From Pomphorhynchus laevis (taxonomy: Eukaryota; Acanthocephala; Palaeacanthocephala; Echinorhynchida; Pomphorhynchidae), in NCBI GenBank assembly GCA_012934845.2, contig WNNJ02003005.1:1-64000 (forward strand): 64,000 nt of DNA, given 5' to 3'. Both the position numbers and the translations under genes were made by a program. Shown here one piece after another: positions 20,110-31,637 of the stretch. Every line of letters starts with the position of its first letter. The first letter of the stretch is position 1. The notes beneath the pieces were generated by a model. The model made no database searches and was not told the DNA's origin. It saw nothing but the letters and a program-made list of their open reading frames with translations.

Positions 20110-23100
20110 TCCAATTTTGAAGCGATTTTTTGTAGCGTCGGAGCTTCAAAGAAATTGACAATCGCGAAAATTTTAAAGCATTCAGCGAGGATTTATATTA
20201 TCGATGAAGAAATTAAGGTTGGTAATTTAACTGCTCTAAATTGTGAAATAAAGTAGATCCTCCGATTAAGAAACTCGTTAATCTGGTTAACATTAACCCC
20301 ACAATTCAAATGCAAAAAAAACAGTATTTCAACGAATTGCTGAGAAAATTTATTAATACACAACCTAATAGAGTTATGATTAACTCTGCAAAAGTGATGA
20401 ATAACTACTACAAGATATCCTTCGTATCCTCGGACTTAGTCACCTCTTTTGCTAAGTTCTTCAAAGAAAATTGTTCCCGTAAAAAAACTCTGGTATTAAA
20501 GCCTATTAGGTAGTCAGTAAAGATTACTAATATTATCCCCGACCTGGAAAAAGAAGATATCGCAGAGCTTCAAAACATTATATTTATTTAAAACAAAGAC
20601 GACCAAACTCTTCCTATTGCATTCACAAATACCGAATAAGACAATGCCCATATCCTGTCTTATGCAGCACCCAATCCTTTTATGGGTTGCAATCTAAACT
20701 TTACAATTGCAAGTACGGACAATCTTACATTTCCACATTGTAACAAGTCTCACCTGTGGGGACACTGGGACTCCACCTGTTGTATGATGAAGAAATGCGT
20801 AGTGTGAGGATCTGATGAATCCGTCCAAGGCGCACAATGCAAACTAGCTCCAAAATGCACAAATTGCGGTCTTGAACATCCTGCGTGGTCAATAAGATGT
20901 TTAGCATTCAAGGACTATGTAAGAAAACATACAGTAAAGAATAATGCCTACTCCCCCCTTTAACGACAAATTCGGTGTGTAACTCATCTGGACCTAATGT
21001 GGACAAAATGTTTAGCTTCTTTAGAACACTGAAACAAGAAACAACTCGATCGATTGAATTACTCATTGCCAGTTTGGCAAATACACCCTCTAAGCCTTCC
21101 ATAATATCTCGTACTGTTGCTAAATCTATCTTCAAAGAGAGCAAAATCAAATTCTTTAAGTATGAATTCTAAGAGGAATTTCACCTCCTCTTATAAGAAA
21201 CCAATCTTGCCTTCTTCCAAGACAGTGCTTCCTATTACAATTACCAAGCAGAATGGAAACCTATAGAGATTGGCAGATGGGTCACGATGAGAAATGAAGA
21301 TAACGCCGATGCTTGGTGTGGAAAAGGCAGCCTTCTCGCATCCGGTTCGGACTAGGAGGAGACATCCCACTCCAGCTAAATTAACACAATGCAAAGTAAT
21401 TATGAGTCTTTTTCACTGGACATCGATAAGTGGAATTCAGGAGGTGCTTATGCCCTTAGCCTTTTAACTGGTAGTGATGCAGATGTTATAGTCCTTTAGG
21501 AGACGCGGTCTATCCGTCTCCCCCAGGACATTAGTCGATTTATCCTTAAGTACATATACACTTTACTCTGTACATACCCCTCCACTCTTCTTCCTCTCAA
21601 GGTCTTCTTACCCTAGTTAAATGCTCCTTAAGATCTACCCTACTGTTACACTACTCTTGTCAAGCCCTGTCTTGTTTAGCTACGTCACTATGTAAAAACG
21701 GTAAACGTATCAGCATAGCCAATATCTACATCCGGCCAGGAGAAATTCACAAGAACCGTGACCTCCTAGATCGTATATTGGGTAGCAGTTATGACGTGTT
21801 ATTTAATGACTTCAACTACAGAACTGGTAGTTGGATTAATGCAGCAAACCGCAGAACCAGAAACGACTATCTTATTCACAAACCACCTTCCCCCACCTTT
21901 AATTGCTCAACAACTAATTCTCTCATCGGCATATTACTGCTTCATAAGAATTAGTTGTTGAAACCCATCTGTACTGAGCAGTCGCGCAAACATCAGACCA
22001 CCACTCATGACCTTATTCGCTGAGAGATAGAGGAAGATACGTTGCTTAGAAAAAGGTTTCACTTTGATCCCATCAGAGTGGCCTTCTTCCATGCAGCTAT
22101 CGAACACTTTCATAAAATTGGTAATGAGAGTTTGACCTAATTTAATTCCTACCTCTCATTGCAAGCTACCGCGTTGCTTTCGACTTCCTATAAAGGTCGC
22201 ATATACAATCCCACTCCAACAAAACTCAAGGTCCTCGCTAAAATGCTACACCTTCTCAATCTTTCTGTTTCCGCCAAACAGGCCTTCTCGAATGATTACT
22301 GGAGCTCTAGATATAGGTTCTAGCTGAGCATGGATAGGGCGAGCATCGCGCACCGTAACCCTTCTCAGGCTTCCTTCTGTTAGATATTCAAGGAGAAGTT
22401 TGTCTGCTGCAAGGATAGATCCTTGGTTTAGATTGGTAGCATTGACCTTGACAAAGTTTTAGAGGAGTAACTATCCTTACATAATTATGAAGCCACTCAA
22501 TCTCCCCAACCAATCTCGCCTTGGTGTGACTTCAGGAGTAGAGAACTATCTGGCACAGATATCTTAAAATTCTAGAAGCAACTTCCGGGCACCTTTAGAA
22601 CTCACGCGTTGCTCTACACTCGGGTCTGTCAGCTTTTGACAGACAGTCAGAGAAAGGAGGTTGCCATTACAATGCTATTAGCCTCCCTGTATAATATTGC
22701 TATCATAAATATCAGCCGACGTGTTTTTACCCAAGAAGAAATCGATTTCATGTCATATAAATCTGCCGCTCATTTCGATTCAAAACTCCCTCATCTCCAT
22801 TTACGAAAAAGCGCTCGCGCGTAAAATCCGCGACTATCTAAGTAGAAAAAATTTAATCCCACCAGGTTTTCTGGGTACGTAAAAGATCGCTCGGTCCATT
22901 CAGCAGTTGGTGAAGTGCATCGGTTCGGTCGGGATAATAGCCATCAGCATGCTGTGGTTGTATTTCTTGATTTTTCTGCAAAAAAATTGAAACGCGATTA
23001 ACATCTAGTGGTATACGCTGATGTTACCACAGCCCTGTTCTCTGGACGCAGGTGCAAAAATGTAGTCTCTGACATCAGCCCGTTTCTTTTTAAGCTTAAA

Positions 23101-23480
23101 ATACTAGCTACCCATATCCAATCTATGGGAAAACCCAAGTGCGCCTTTGGGGTACTTAGGCAACTTCGGGATTAGTCTTATTTTTAAGAGGACGTCCCCC
23201 AGAGCAAAGACTAAGGTTTCTCAAGTTCCTCATCTCACGATTACTGAGCATAGTCCGCCTCGATTGGATTCATCGGGGAGTGAGATACCCCGGGTGGTTT
23301 AGTCGGAGAGCGGCGTGTTGGATTAGCTGGAGGATCAGATCCCAGTGGACCTGAGGTCGTGACACAATAAAGATTCCATTAACGACCGGACTGACTTTGT
23401 TTTCTGTTTTCTTTGTCTGCATGTTTTTCTTTTAAAACTTTTTAGTGGTTATTAGGTTGTTAACAAAATCCTTATTATTA
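20110..23480 (+). mobile_element. LINE family III, old decayed copy (III-0)
   Basis: The insertion is bounded by the 13 bp repeat TAATGTCAGCGCA (20097-20109 and 23481-23493). It starts with a GTCGGAGCTTCAAAG leader, as the copies at 54.2 and 58.1 kb do, and ends with CCTTATTATTAT. Zinc-knuckle ORF1 remnants lie at ~20710-20930 (FPHCNKSHLWGHW-like). Endonuclease remnants follow at ~21420-22030 (GDADVIVL, IYIRPGEIHKNRDLL), then linker and RT pieces to ~23340. It is broken by many stops, shifts and deletions; the RT motif B region is largely lost. Confidence 0.88.
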
Positions 23481-23854
23481 TAATGTCAGCGCAGCATCTA
23501 CATCTTTTATCTTTTAATTTTTCCATATAATAATTAGTTTTCTTTAATGTCTTAATTGTTTTGCTTGTGGTCAAATCGATTTCTTTGAATTTTAAAGAAA
23601 ATACGCGGTTCTTTTATTTATGTTTGAAAATTGTTGTTAGTTGTCTTAACTATTTTGCTTAAATCACGTTGTAATTGTGATACCGTAGGACAATAATCGA
23701 TTATGACATTGGTACATACGACGGTCCAGGATTTTTTACGAAATACGGCTTTTAAATAAAATTGTGTTGATTGGTAAACACTAGGGAGATGTTGTTGCTG
23801 AATTGTCGCAGCACTCGTTGGATCCTTAATGGATCGGTCCATAATTTCTTACCA

Positions 23855-23995
23855 ATGAGATCTGATAACTGAGTCTACGTATTATATAATATAAAGAAAT
23901 AAAGCAATAATAAATAATTATATAAGATTTTATAGAATTTATATCAAGTTAAAATTTTAAATTTAAATAGAAAATAAAAGTCAATTTTCGATATG
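23855..23995 (+). repeat. TIR-family solo fragment
   Basis: Begins with GATCTGATAACTGAGTCTACG and continues through the AT-rich TIR body to AAAGTCAATTTTCG. It matches the outer ~140 bases of the TIR of the 50.2 kb element. The hairpin part is missing. Confidence 0.8.
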
Positions 23996-24213
23996 CAGAA
24001 CATCCTTATAACTAAGCAGAGGTTGTTGCTGAATTGTCCATGCACTCGTTGGATCCTTAATGGATAATGCATGTATAATAGTGGTGCACGGATGTACTGA
24101 GTAAACAACAGTCCATAATTTTTTACGGAATGTGGCATTTATATAAAATGGTGTTGCTTGGTAAACTGAACTTTGATTTACGAATTTCAGGCAGCATATC
24201 ACTTTTAAAAGTC

Positions 24214-24223
24214 TATATATAAA
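24214..24223 (+). promoter_or_regulatory. TATA-like box upstream of an interrupted short frame
   Basis: TATATATAAA lies ~65 bases before the ATG at 24287, within a GC-richer leader. Spacing is plausible for a core promoter. Motif inspection alone cannot prove activity, and AT-rich DNA yields such boxes often. Confidence 0.3.
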
Positions 24224-24286
24224 CGGAGCAGAGCAGTTACAAGCAAGACCAAGGAAGGACACAAAATTTTCACAAGCTTCTTCACT

Positions 24287-24375
24287 ATGGAAGACCCCGC
24301 TAGCTCAGACGTACAACTCGTATCTCTGTTTTTAAAATGCACTCTACAGACCAGATCATGCAGCAATGCGTACAG
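24287..24375 (+). pseudogene. Unknown short coding-like segment, cut by an L2-like LINE
   Basis: A plus-strand frame starts MEDPASSDVQLVSLFLKC and runs to about codon 29 before L2-like sequence takes over. The composition looks coding and the segment lies behind a TATA-like box. Further low-copy, coding-like plus-strand pieces follow between the LINE copies: 24779-24961 (LSDEMIEVTILSGQRYAERL) and ~27885-28070 (RTKPRDLHELQTYADILKIM). They may be remnants of one gene split by LINE insertions. I do not recognise the family. Confidence 0.35.
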
Positions 24376-24735
24376 TCTAATAACAATAATTTATTTAACG
24401 TGGCAAATGCGTACCAGCTGCACGCTTACAAGTCCACCAACAAAAAATGAAATAGTCAAGCAGATAAATTGTTTAAATAGGATCGGATTTGGCGTTTGAA
24501 TCACGGCATGGAGGTTAATTGGCGTATATGAATGAGCAGATGATTCCACGATAGAGGAGCAGCCTCTAGGAAGGAGCGGAATCCAAAGAAGGCAGAGTAG
24601 TTTGGGACATGTAAAAGAAGGGAGTTACAGGAACGCAAGGAACAGTAAACAGGACGAGAATTATCAAGAAATGGAAGGTTTAGAAATGAAGGGGTATGAA
24701 AAGTTAATAATAATTTTTTTAGTATAATAGCCACA
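24376..24735 (-). mobile_element. L2-like LINE, 3' end fragment, minus strand
   Basis: The minus-strand frame 24501-24752 reads TPSFLNLPFLDNSRPVYCSL, LLLHVPNYSAFFGFRSF, AAPLSWNHLLIHIRQ. The terminal sequence near 24380-24430 is the family's CACGTTAAATAAATT-type 3' end. It is 5' truncated. Confidence 0.88.
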
Positions 24736-24778
24736 ATATTAGGTTCCATCAAATAGGCCTCAAAATATATATGTTACA

Positions 24779-24961
24779 TTGTTATTGTTATGTATCCGTG
24801 GATTGCGATCGGCACATCACCTATCTGACGAGATGATAGAGGTAACCATTCTATCCGGGCAACGATACGCAGAGCGGCTTGCTCTTAAGCACATCGAAGC
24901 AGATTTGGCCAGTGACATGGATAGACGAGATATGATCTTTGCCATACAAACAGAGTACTGA
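24779..24961 (+). pseudogene. Unknown coding-like segment between two L2-like copies
   Basis: A 60-codon plus-strand frame contains LSDEMIEVTILSGQRYAERL and DLASDMDRRDMIFAIQTEY. It is acidic and helical in character, unlike the translated LINE shadows around it. It sits between two minus-strand L2-like insertions (24376-24735 and 25005-27880). No family recognised. Confidence 0.35.
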
Positions 24962-25004
24962 CCATTGCGCTTGTCTGCCAGTTTCTTTGCGATGGTCTTT
25001 AATA

Positions 25005-27880
25005 ATAGTAATTTATTTAACGTGCCAAATGCACGCTTACATGACCACTAACAAAAAAAGAACAGCAAAAGTCAAATTAATTAGTTAATTATTGAAATGG
25101 AATTGGATTTGGCGTTTGAAGCACGGTATTGATGTTGATTGATGGATATGAATGGGCAGATGATTCCACGAGAGAGGTGCAGCCACAACGAAGGAGCGGA
25201 AGCCAAAAGAGGTAGAGTAGTTTGGGACATGTAAAAGAAGGGAATTACAGGAACGCAAGGAACAGTAAACAGGACGAGAATTATCAAGAAAAGGAAGATT
25301 GAGAAATGAAGGGGTATGAAGAGTTACAAGGCGGAAAGCAACCATAAGAAGACGAATTTGATCACGACAATAAATTGTAGGCAAATCGAGAGAAGCAAGA
25401 TGGTAGGATGTATGATCAAAACGACGAAGACGGAGGAGAATTCGGACGGCTGCGTTGACGATGCGTTGTAGGGGAAGAAGAGTGGATTTAGGTGAGTTGG
25501 AAAATATAACTAAGACAGTAATCACGTCTCGAGAAAACGAGAGAAGATATGAGAGTCATACCAGAAGGGAAATCGATCAATCTACGAACTTGACGTCGAT
25601 TGCGGAGTATCAAGGTCGATGAGCGTACTTTATCTCTAACGAAAGGCTGAAGTGAAAATCGGTTGTCGAAATTGAAGCCTACGAAAACGACATTATCAAC
25701 GATAGGAATAATTGTAGAATTTAATGATACGTAGGGAGGTTCTAAGCCGAAGCGTCGAGGTAGGATCTACATAATTTTAGATTTATCAGGATTCAGAGAA
25801 AGGCGAAGGGAAGAAAGATGATTGGAAATTGAGACAAGACAGCTGGAAACAGAAACTAATGTCATGAATACGATAAGCAGGTGCATGAGCATAGATGATA
25901 ATGTCATCAGCATATTGCATAACATGGAAGTTAAATGTATGAGAAATCGAAGACAAGTCACCGAGAAGAAGAGAGAAAAGCATAGGGCCTAATACGAAGC
26001 CTTTTGGAACACCGGTCGGGATGGATGAAGGATTGGAGAAAAGAGTTAGAATAGACGCGAAATGTACGGTTTGATAGATATTAAGTAAACTATGATACAG
26101 TGAGTAAAGATAATCCATAATCATAATGAAGGCGATGGAGAAGAATCGAATGATCGGCGATGTCAAAAGCAGACGATTGATCAAGAGACACTATGACACT
26201 ACATAATTTATGATCGCGCGAGATGAGTAAGTCATTATAAACTTTAAGACAGATAATTGCAGTAGAGTGATTAGAGCAAAAAGCAGCTTCAAAGGGAGGA
26301 AATAAGTTGGAGGTAAAGAAATACGCATTTATTTGCTTAAGAAAAAGACACTCATTGAGCTTAGAGACTTGGGAGAAGTGAGATAGGACGTTACGAAGAT
26401 GGTAGTGAGAGGTCGAGAGAGTGTTTTTGTGAAAAGAGCGGACAGTGGCGCATTTCCATATGGAAAGAAATGTACGGCTACGGATGGACGAGTTGATCAA
26501 TGTGGTTAGGAAGGGTGAGATAGAGGAGAGGATATTTTTAAGCAAGTAAATTTGGGGTCAGAAGGAGATGTTTTATTAGGTATTGACAGCAGAACCGAAG
26601 AAACTTCATCAAACGAAACGGGAAGAAAGTGGAATAGTTCTGGGAGGGAAGTATTTAAAGAGAAGAGTGAGTACAAGGGGGCGACGGGTAGTATGGAAAG
26701 TAAATTAGATAGCATATTTTGTAGATAAGAAGAAAATTCATCAGGATTTATATTACAAGAAGTCGATGATCGTGAAAGAATTGAGTTTAAGATTTTCCAA
26801 TGAGATTTAGAGTTACAAGATGACTCGAGTTGATTTCGCCAAAAGATAATACGTTTAGTACGTATGAGAATGAGATATGAACGGCGTAGAGAAAAGTAGG
26901 AATCATGGAGATTTGGAGTGAGTGAGTTGGGAGAACGTTTAAGAAAGTGATTATACACACGAAAAGAGTGACGGAGTCGACGCTTATAAGGACTACAGTC
27001 AGAATCGAACCAGGGAGCATGGCGCAAGCGCTGGGAACGTCGAAGTCGACTAGGTAGAAGGTTATTGATGATAGGCATAAGTTCAGAATCAAACAGAATG
27101 CAGAGAAAACACTGGGAGAGATAGTTAAGAGGAAGTGAAAAGAGTGAAGAATTGTGTAAGGCTGTGCAGAGTATACTGATATTGAGAAGTTTCCAGGGTC
27201 GACTTTGTGTGGATAATTGTGAAGGCCGAGAAGGAGAATAATGACGAGTAAGAGTAAGAGTGACAAAGAAAAGGATCGGACAAACCAGGATCAGTAATTG
27301 ACAAGAAGGTATAGTCATTGAAGCAGTTAGGAACAACAATGATATCGAGATCACTGCCGAAAATATGAGTTGGGCTTGTTGAAAGTAATTTATAGTTAAA
27401 ATCAGAAAAAATATTAGTTAAAGTGATAGAGTCAGAGTCAGCCGGGCGATCAAGACGAATGTTAAAGTCACCGAGAACAAATGAAGGATTATAAGACAAT
27501 GTACAGTGAGAAAGAAGATCTGCAATCTCGCTAAAGAACATACGAGAGGGGGCAGTTGAGCCTGGACGGTAGACAATCACAAGTTCAAAAAGGAAGGGAG
27601 TTGATAATCTGCATATTAGCAATTCGAAAAAAGTGGAACGGATATTAGCATTAATTTTACGTAGCGACGTTGGGTGACGAGCAATGACAACAATATCGCC
27701 ATGGTTAGAAGCAGTAGATGTGGAAGAGACAATTGGACGAGCTGATTTAACTAGAGAACAACCAGAGCGACATAGACGACGAATAGCAAGATCGTCAGAG
27801 TCAGAGTGCCAGGATTCGGTACTGCAGAGAATACTAAACTGGAGAAATAATGCTAAACTGGAGAAACAATTTGTCGATCT
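25005..27880 (-). mobile_element. L2-like LINE, longest copy in the window
   Basis: Minus-strand pieces in order are: endonuclease (27125-27883: LVIVYRPGSTAPS, VLGDFNIRLDRPAD, SDLDIIVVPN); linker (26506-27354: RHAPWFDSDCSPYKRRLR); fingers and motif A (26090-26545: SLDQSSAFDIADHS); motif B and C (25786-26184: GVPKGFVLGPMLFSLLLGDL, VMQYADDIIIY); and the C-terminus (25085-25525: NSPKSTLLPLQRIVN, LLHVPNYSTSFGF, APLSWNHLPIHIHQS). It is broken by several frameshifts and stops. The amino end is close to the endonuclease start, so most of ORF2 is represented; no ORF1 is visible. Confidence 0.88.
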
Positions 27881-27884
27881 CAAC

Positions 27885-28070
27885 TCATCACCTAAGTTGT
27901 CAGGCTTCGGAACTCACGAAATGCCTTCAATGCATAAATAAAGGAATTGCTACAATAATTACCTAAGTACTCCAAAATAATAGAACGAAGCCTCGGGATT
28001 TACACGAATTACAAACCTATGCTGATATCTTAAAAATAATGTCTGAAAACGACCTGGATGCTGCAGCCAA
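27885..28070 (+). pseudogene. Unknown coding-like segment right of the L2-like copy
   Basis: One plus-strand frame reads SCQASELTKCLQCINKGIAT, one stop, then RTKPRDLHELQTYADILKIM and SENDLDAAANS up to the start of the next L2-like copy. Only one stop in ~60 codons of AT-rich DNA is notable. It may belong with the segments at 24287 and 24779. Family unknown. Confidence 0.35.
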
Positions 28071-28840
28071 CAGCAGGATCCTACCTCAACGCCTCGGCTT
28101 CGAACCTCCCTCCGTATCATTAAATTCTACAATTATTCCTATCGTTGATAATGTCGTTTTCGTAGGCTTCAATTTCGACAACCGATTTTCACTTCAGCCT
28201 TTCGTTAGAGATAAAGTACGCTCATCGACCTTGATACTCCGCAATCGACGTCAAGTTCGTAGATTGATCGATTTCCCTTCTGGTATGACTCTCATATCTT
28301 CTCTCGTTTTCTCGAGACGTGATTACTGTCTTAGTTATATTTTCCAACTCACCTAAATCCACTCTTCTTCCTCTACAGCGCATCGTCAACACAGCCGTCC
28401 GAATTCTCCTCCGTCTTCGTCGTTTTGATCATACATCCTACCATCTTGCTTCTCTCGATTTGCCTACAATTTATTGCCGTGTTCAAATTCGTCTTCTTAT
28501 GGTTGCTTTCCGCCTTGTAACTCTTCATACCCTTTCATTTCTCAATCTTCATTTTCTTGATAATTCTCGTCCTGTTTACTGTTCATTGCGTTCCTGTAAT
28601 TCCCTTCTTTTACATGTCCCAAACTACTCTACCTCCTTTGGACTCCGCTCCTTCATTGTGGCTGCTCCTCTATCGTGGAACCATCTGCCCATTCATATAC
28701 GCCAATCAACTTCCTTGCCGTGCTTCAAACGACAAATCCGATCTCATTTAAATAATTTATCTGCTTGGCTTTTTCATTTTTGTTTGTGAACTTGTAAGCG
28801 TACAGCATGTACGCATTTGCCACATTAAATAAATTTGTAT
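28071..28840 (+). mobile_element. L2-like LINE, C-terminal half, plus strand
   Basis: Plus-strand frames 28039-28356 and 28319-28789 carry LGFEPPSVSLNSTIIPIVDN, SRRDYCLSYIFQL, NSPKSTLLPLQRIVN, LLHVPNYSTSFGL, APLSWNHLPIHIRQS. The copy is 5' truncated after RT motif C and ends CACATTAAATAAATT. It is inverted relative to the copy at 25.0-27.9 kb, so the two form a ~700 bp inverted repeat pair. Confidence 0.88.
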
Positions 28841-28859
28841 TATTAACAAATATTGGTTC

Positions 28860-29260
28860 CAGTTGTTCATAAAAAATTGTTCTTTTTCTTCCGCTACACT
28901 TGTCTAGAATTCTTTTCCAGTTTATGTTAGTTCTTCCTCGTCGCTTCCACTCTTCAAACAACGTCTACGTTCCTGCACTATGGATCCTCCTTCACAATAA
29001 ACCAAGAAATACAATCCTTCAACATATTATTCAACTCACACTTCTTCATACCTCTTTAACTAAACCACTCAACATTTTTTCCTTCCAAAACCTTGCCACA
29101 TTCCACTCATCTCCCTTATCTTCAATATGGTTGTTTCAATTTCATCAACATTTTTATTTTACATCTTATTTTTGTGTTTTCTTGTTTGTTCTTTTTCTTC
29201 CATGTGGGCTTGTAAGCGCGCATAAGCGTTCATTTGGCACTATAAATAAAATAAATAAAG
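28860..29260 (+). mobile_element. L2-like LINE, 3' end of a second subtype
   Basis: RRFHSSNNVYVPALWILL and HIIQLTLLHT correspond to the region near 8 kb on the minus strand (RFHSSNNVY, HIIQLTLL). The end is GTGGGCTTGTAAGCGCGC, then AAATAAAATAAATAAA. This is the same subtype as the 7.7-9.7 kb copy. Confidence 0.75.
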
Positions 29261-29379
29261 GAGCAATGTGTATTTAAAATTTCCATGATTATGGCCTTTG
29301 TATGCGTGAAAATAATTTTGGTATTTATTATCAATATTTTATTTATATATTTGAATTATAAATATCCTGATTAATCCTT

Positions 29380-29690
29380 CATCATTCATCAACCTCCCTT
29401 TCTTAGAGGTCACTCGACCTACCTCTTTATTGCTGCGTTCCCGTGATTTATCTTACTCCACGTTCCCAATTACTTCAAACACTACGGTCTCCGATTTTTC
29501 CTTGTATTCACCCTCTTGCCTGGAATCAGCTCCTTCTCGATGTACGCCGTGTTCCCTCTTTTATCACATTCAAATACCTTATCTATTCACATCTTCTCGA
29601 CACATGATTTAGATTTTTTCGTGATCATGTAAGCGTGCGTCGACACTCATTTACAACGTAAAAATAAATCCTTATTTTAAATCCTGTTTA
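29380..29690 (+). mobile_element. L2-like LINE, short 3' fragment
   Basis: Broken plus-strand reading has LLHVPNYFKHYGLRFF and the 3' end GTAAGCGTGCGTCGACACTC. These match the C-terminal block and terminus of the L2-like family. Confidence 0.65.
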
Positions 29691-29830
29691 GGCATAATAA
29701 ATTATCCATACGAGAAAAAAACATTGATAAATGCAGTTGTCGAAATTTCAAACATGTTCATTTAAATTATAGATGACACCACTATCATCATTGCTTTGTG
29801 ATCAGTTGAATGTTAATTATTATTAATTGA
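29691..29830. other. Short spacer, nothing recognised
   Basis: AT-rich sequence with no motif. Confidence 0.4.
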
Positions 29831-29924
29831 CAACAAATTGAGCCGAGGCTCTTTACAAGTTGCTTCACAAAATAAAAAGAATAAAAAGAATAAGAGTCGT
29901 TTTGTCCCTCCCTCATCAGATGAA

Positions 29925-31637
29925 CTATTGAAAATCCCACCGTTGTCTTGAGAAGGAAGGGTCATCATCCAGTAGGGCGCAAAAACTTGAAGCAGTAGAC
30001 GACAAAACGGTCGCACTCTGAAGCGAATTCCAAGATCGTACGACTCGTTTGGCAAAGCAGGAAACTGCATGCATGTACCTTTGTGTTTTCAGCATCAGGG
30101 GGTGTCCGCGAAGAGAAGGTTGACCTCTCAGTTGCAGTAGATGTGACAGTGGATGATCTTTAGTATGCAGAATTTTCCAAACAAGAGAGAGATCTCGCTT
30201 GTCACGGATATATCGCAGACAAGGCATATTTAATATCTGGAGGCGTTTCGCGTAGCCAAAAATATGCAGCCCTGAGACTAATTTAGTTGTTGATCTGAAC
30301 ACTTTCTCCAATGCACGACGCTCATAAGTAGTTTCGGGATAACAAGCTGGCGATGCGTATAAGATATGGCTCAAGAAAAACGCATTTGCTAAGGTATGGT
30401 AACATAACGGATCTATGCCTATCAGAGCTCGACGAGTATGTCCTATTAAGCGTTTTGTGATGCAACACACGTAGTCTGAATGCTTTCGAGTGGATAAGTC
30501 AGCACAAACCCAAACTCCCAAATCTTTATATGAGTTGGTTCTTTCGATACTAATTGAACCAAACTGGTACTCACCTCCAAGATAATCACATGATCTTCGT
30601 GATATACGCATACATGTACATTTAGCGGAATTGATCCTCAAGTGATTTCGTATAGACCAATTGGATATAACGTCGACGTCGCTTTGTAAATGCTGTTTAT
30701 CAAGATCGGAAATAATAGGTCGCCAAACTTTAAGATCATCTGCATATAATAAACTGAATGAACTGATATTTGGTATCAAATCGTTGATATAAAGACTGAA
30801 TAAGATGGGACCCAATACACTTCCCTGTGGAACACCTAACAACACTGGAAATGGACTCGACAGCGACTCACTTACTCGTACGACACTTTGTCGGTTGGAA
30901 AGGAATACACGAATCCAGTTTATGATCCTCTTACCAAGATGAATGTGCTCTAACTTCTCAATAAGACGCGTGTGATTAACTGAGTCGTACGCTTTCGAGA
31001 AATCAAAGAAAATGACATCAACTGGTATACCTTGATCATAATAGTGATACCAATTTTCACGTGCATGTACAAGATTAGTAGTCGTGAAATAACCTTTTCG
31101 GAAGCCATGCTGTGCTGGGTTCAAAATTTGAAATATATTTAGAAATTCTATTATTCGTCGCTTAATTAATCTCTCTAACACACGACAACACACGCAAGTG
31201 AGACTAATATGCCTATAATTGTCAATGGACGAACTATCCCCTTTCTTATAAATAGGACAGATGATGGAATTCTGCCAATCAGAAGGAACAAAGCCAAAAG
31301 CAACAGACGCAGAGAAAATATTGTAAAGCGGATGACATATTATGTCAGCGATGTTGCGCAGATATACGGGCGGTAAGCCATCTGGACCCGCACCTGCTTT
31401 GCATTTAAGTTTCCGAAGCTCTTGGAGAAGATCATCACATCGGAAGAGGTCTCTGGTGTCATCTCCGGGCGATTCAAATGTACACGGATTACCCATTGTC
31501 ACATCCTTATGGTCAAGATTCAAAGAATGGAAATGATTTCTAAGCATATTTGATATCTGCAAAAAATCAGTTATGAATTTCCCATCGTCACGTTGTATGC
31601 AATTTATAGGTTTACAGCGCGTATGCTTAGCAGTCAC
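29925..31637 (-). CDS. CR1-like ORF2, reverse transcriptase part (copy B)
   Basis: Reverse transcriptase: GAGPDGLPPVYLRNIAD, ICPIYKKGDSSSIDNYRHIS, PAQHGFRKGYF, IFFDFSKAYDSVNH (A), GVPQGSVLGPILFSLYINDL (B), LLYADDLKVW (C), INSAKCTCMRI, YKDLGVWV, then SHILYASPACYPET, LRGHPLMLKTQ and VVRSWNSLQ at the carboxy end. Catalytic residues are intact over ~570 codons. The frame extends past the conserved C-terminus by a few dozen residues. Family position is CR1 (Jockey superfamily), a different subtype from copy A, with shorter and different DKQHLQSDVDVISNW spacing. Confidence 0.9.
   Translation of the reverse strand: MTAKHTRCKPINCIQRDDGKFITDFLQISNMLRNHFHSLNLDHKDVTMGNPCTFESPGDDTRDLFRCDDLLQELRKLKCKAGAGPDGLPPVYLRNIADIICHPLYNIFSASVAFGFVPSDWQNSIICPIYKKGDSSSIDNYRHISLTCVCCRVLERLIKRRIIEFLNIFQILNPAQHGFRKGYFTTTNLVHARENWYHYYDQGIPVDVIFFDFSKAYDSVNHTRLIEKLEHIHLGKRIINWIRVFLSNRQSVVRVSESLSSPFPVLLGVPQGSVLGPILFSLYINDLIPNISSFSLLYADDLKVWRPIISDLDKQHLQSDVDVISNWSIRNHLRINSAKCTCMRISRRSCDYLGGEYQFGSISIERTNSYKDLGVWVCADLSTRKHSDYVCCITKRLIGHTRRALIGIDPLCYHTLANAFFLSHILYASPACYPETTYERRALEKVFRSTTKLVSGLHIFGYAKRLQILNMPCLRYIRDKRDLSLVWKILHTKDHPLSHLLQLRGQPSLRGHPLMLKTQRYMHAVSCFAKRVVRSWNSLQSATVLSSTASSFCALLDDDPSFSRQRWDFQ

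Larger units (their letters stand above)
23530..24285. repeat. Local duplicated sequence, split by a TIR fragment
   Basis: Two blocks recur: A (around TTTTTTACGRAATRYGGC) at ~23715 and ~24115, and B (around GTTGTTGCTGAATTGTC and CACTCGTTGGATCCTTAATG) at ~23790 and ~24013. The order is A-B-partial A, then the TIR fragment, then B-A, which implies an ancestral tandem array into which the TIR sequence inserted. On the minus strand both copies keep the same frame (IKDPTSAxTIQQQ and FRKKxWTVV at 23618-23842 and 23981-24262). Function unknown. Confidence 0.6.
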
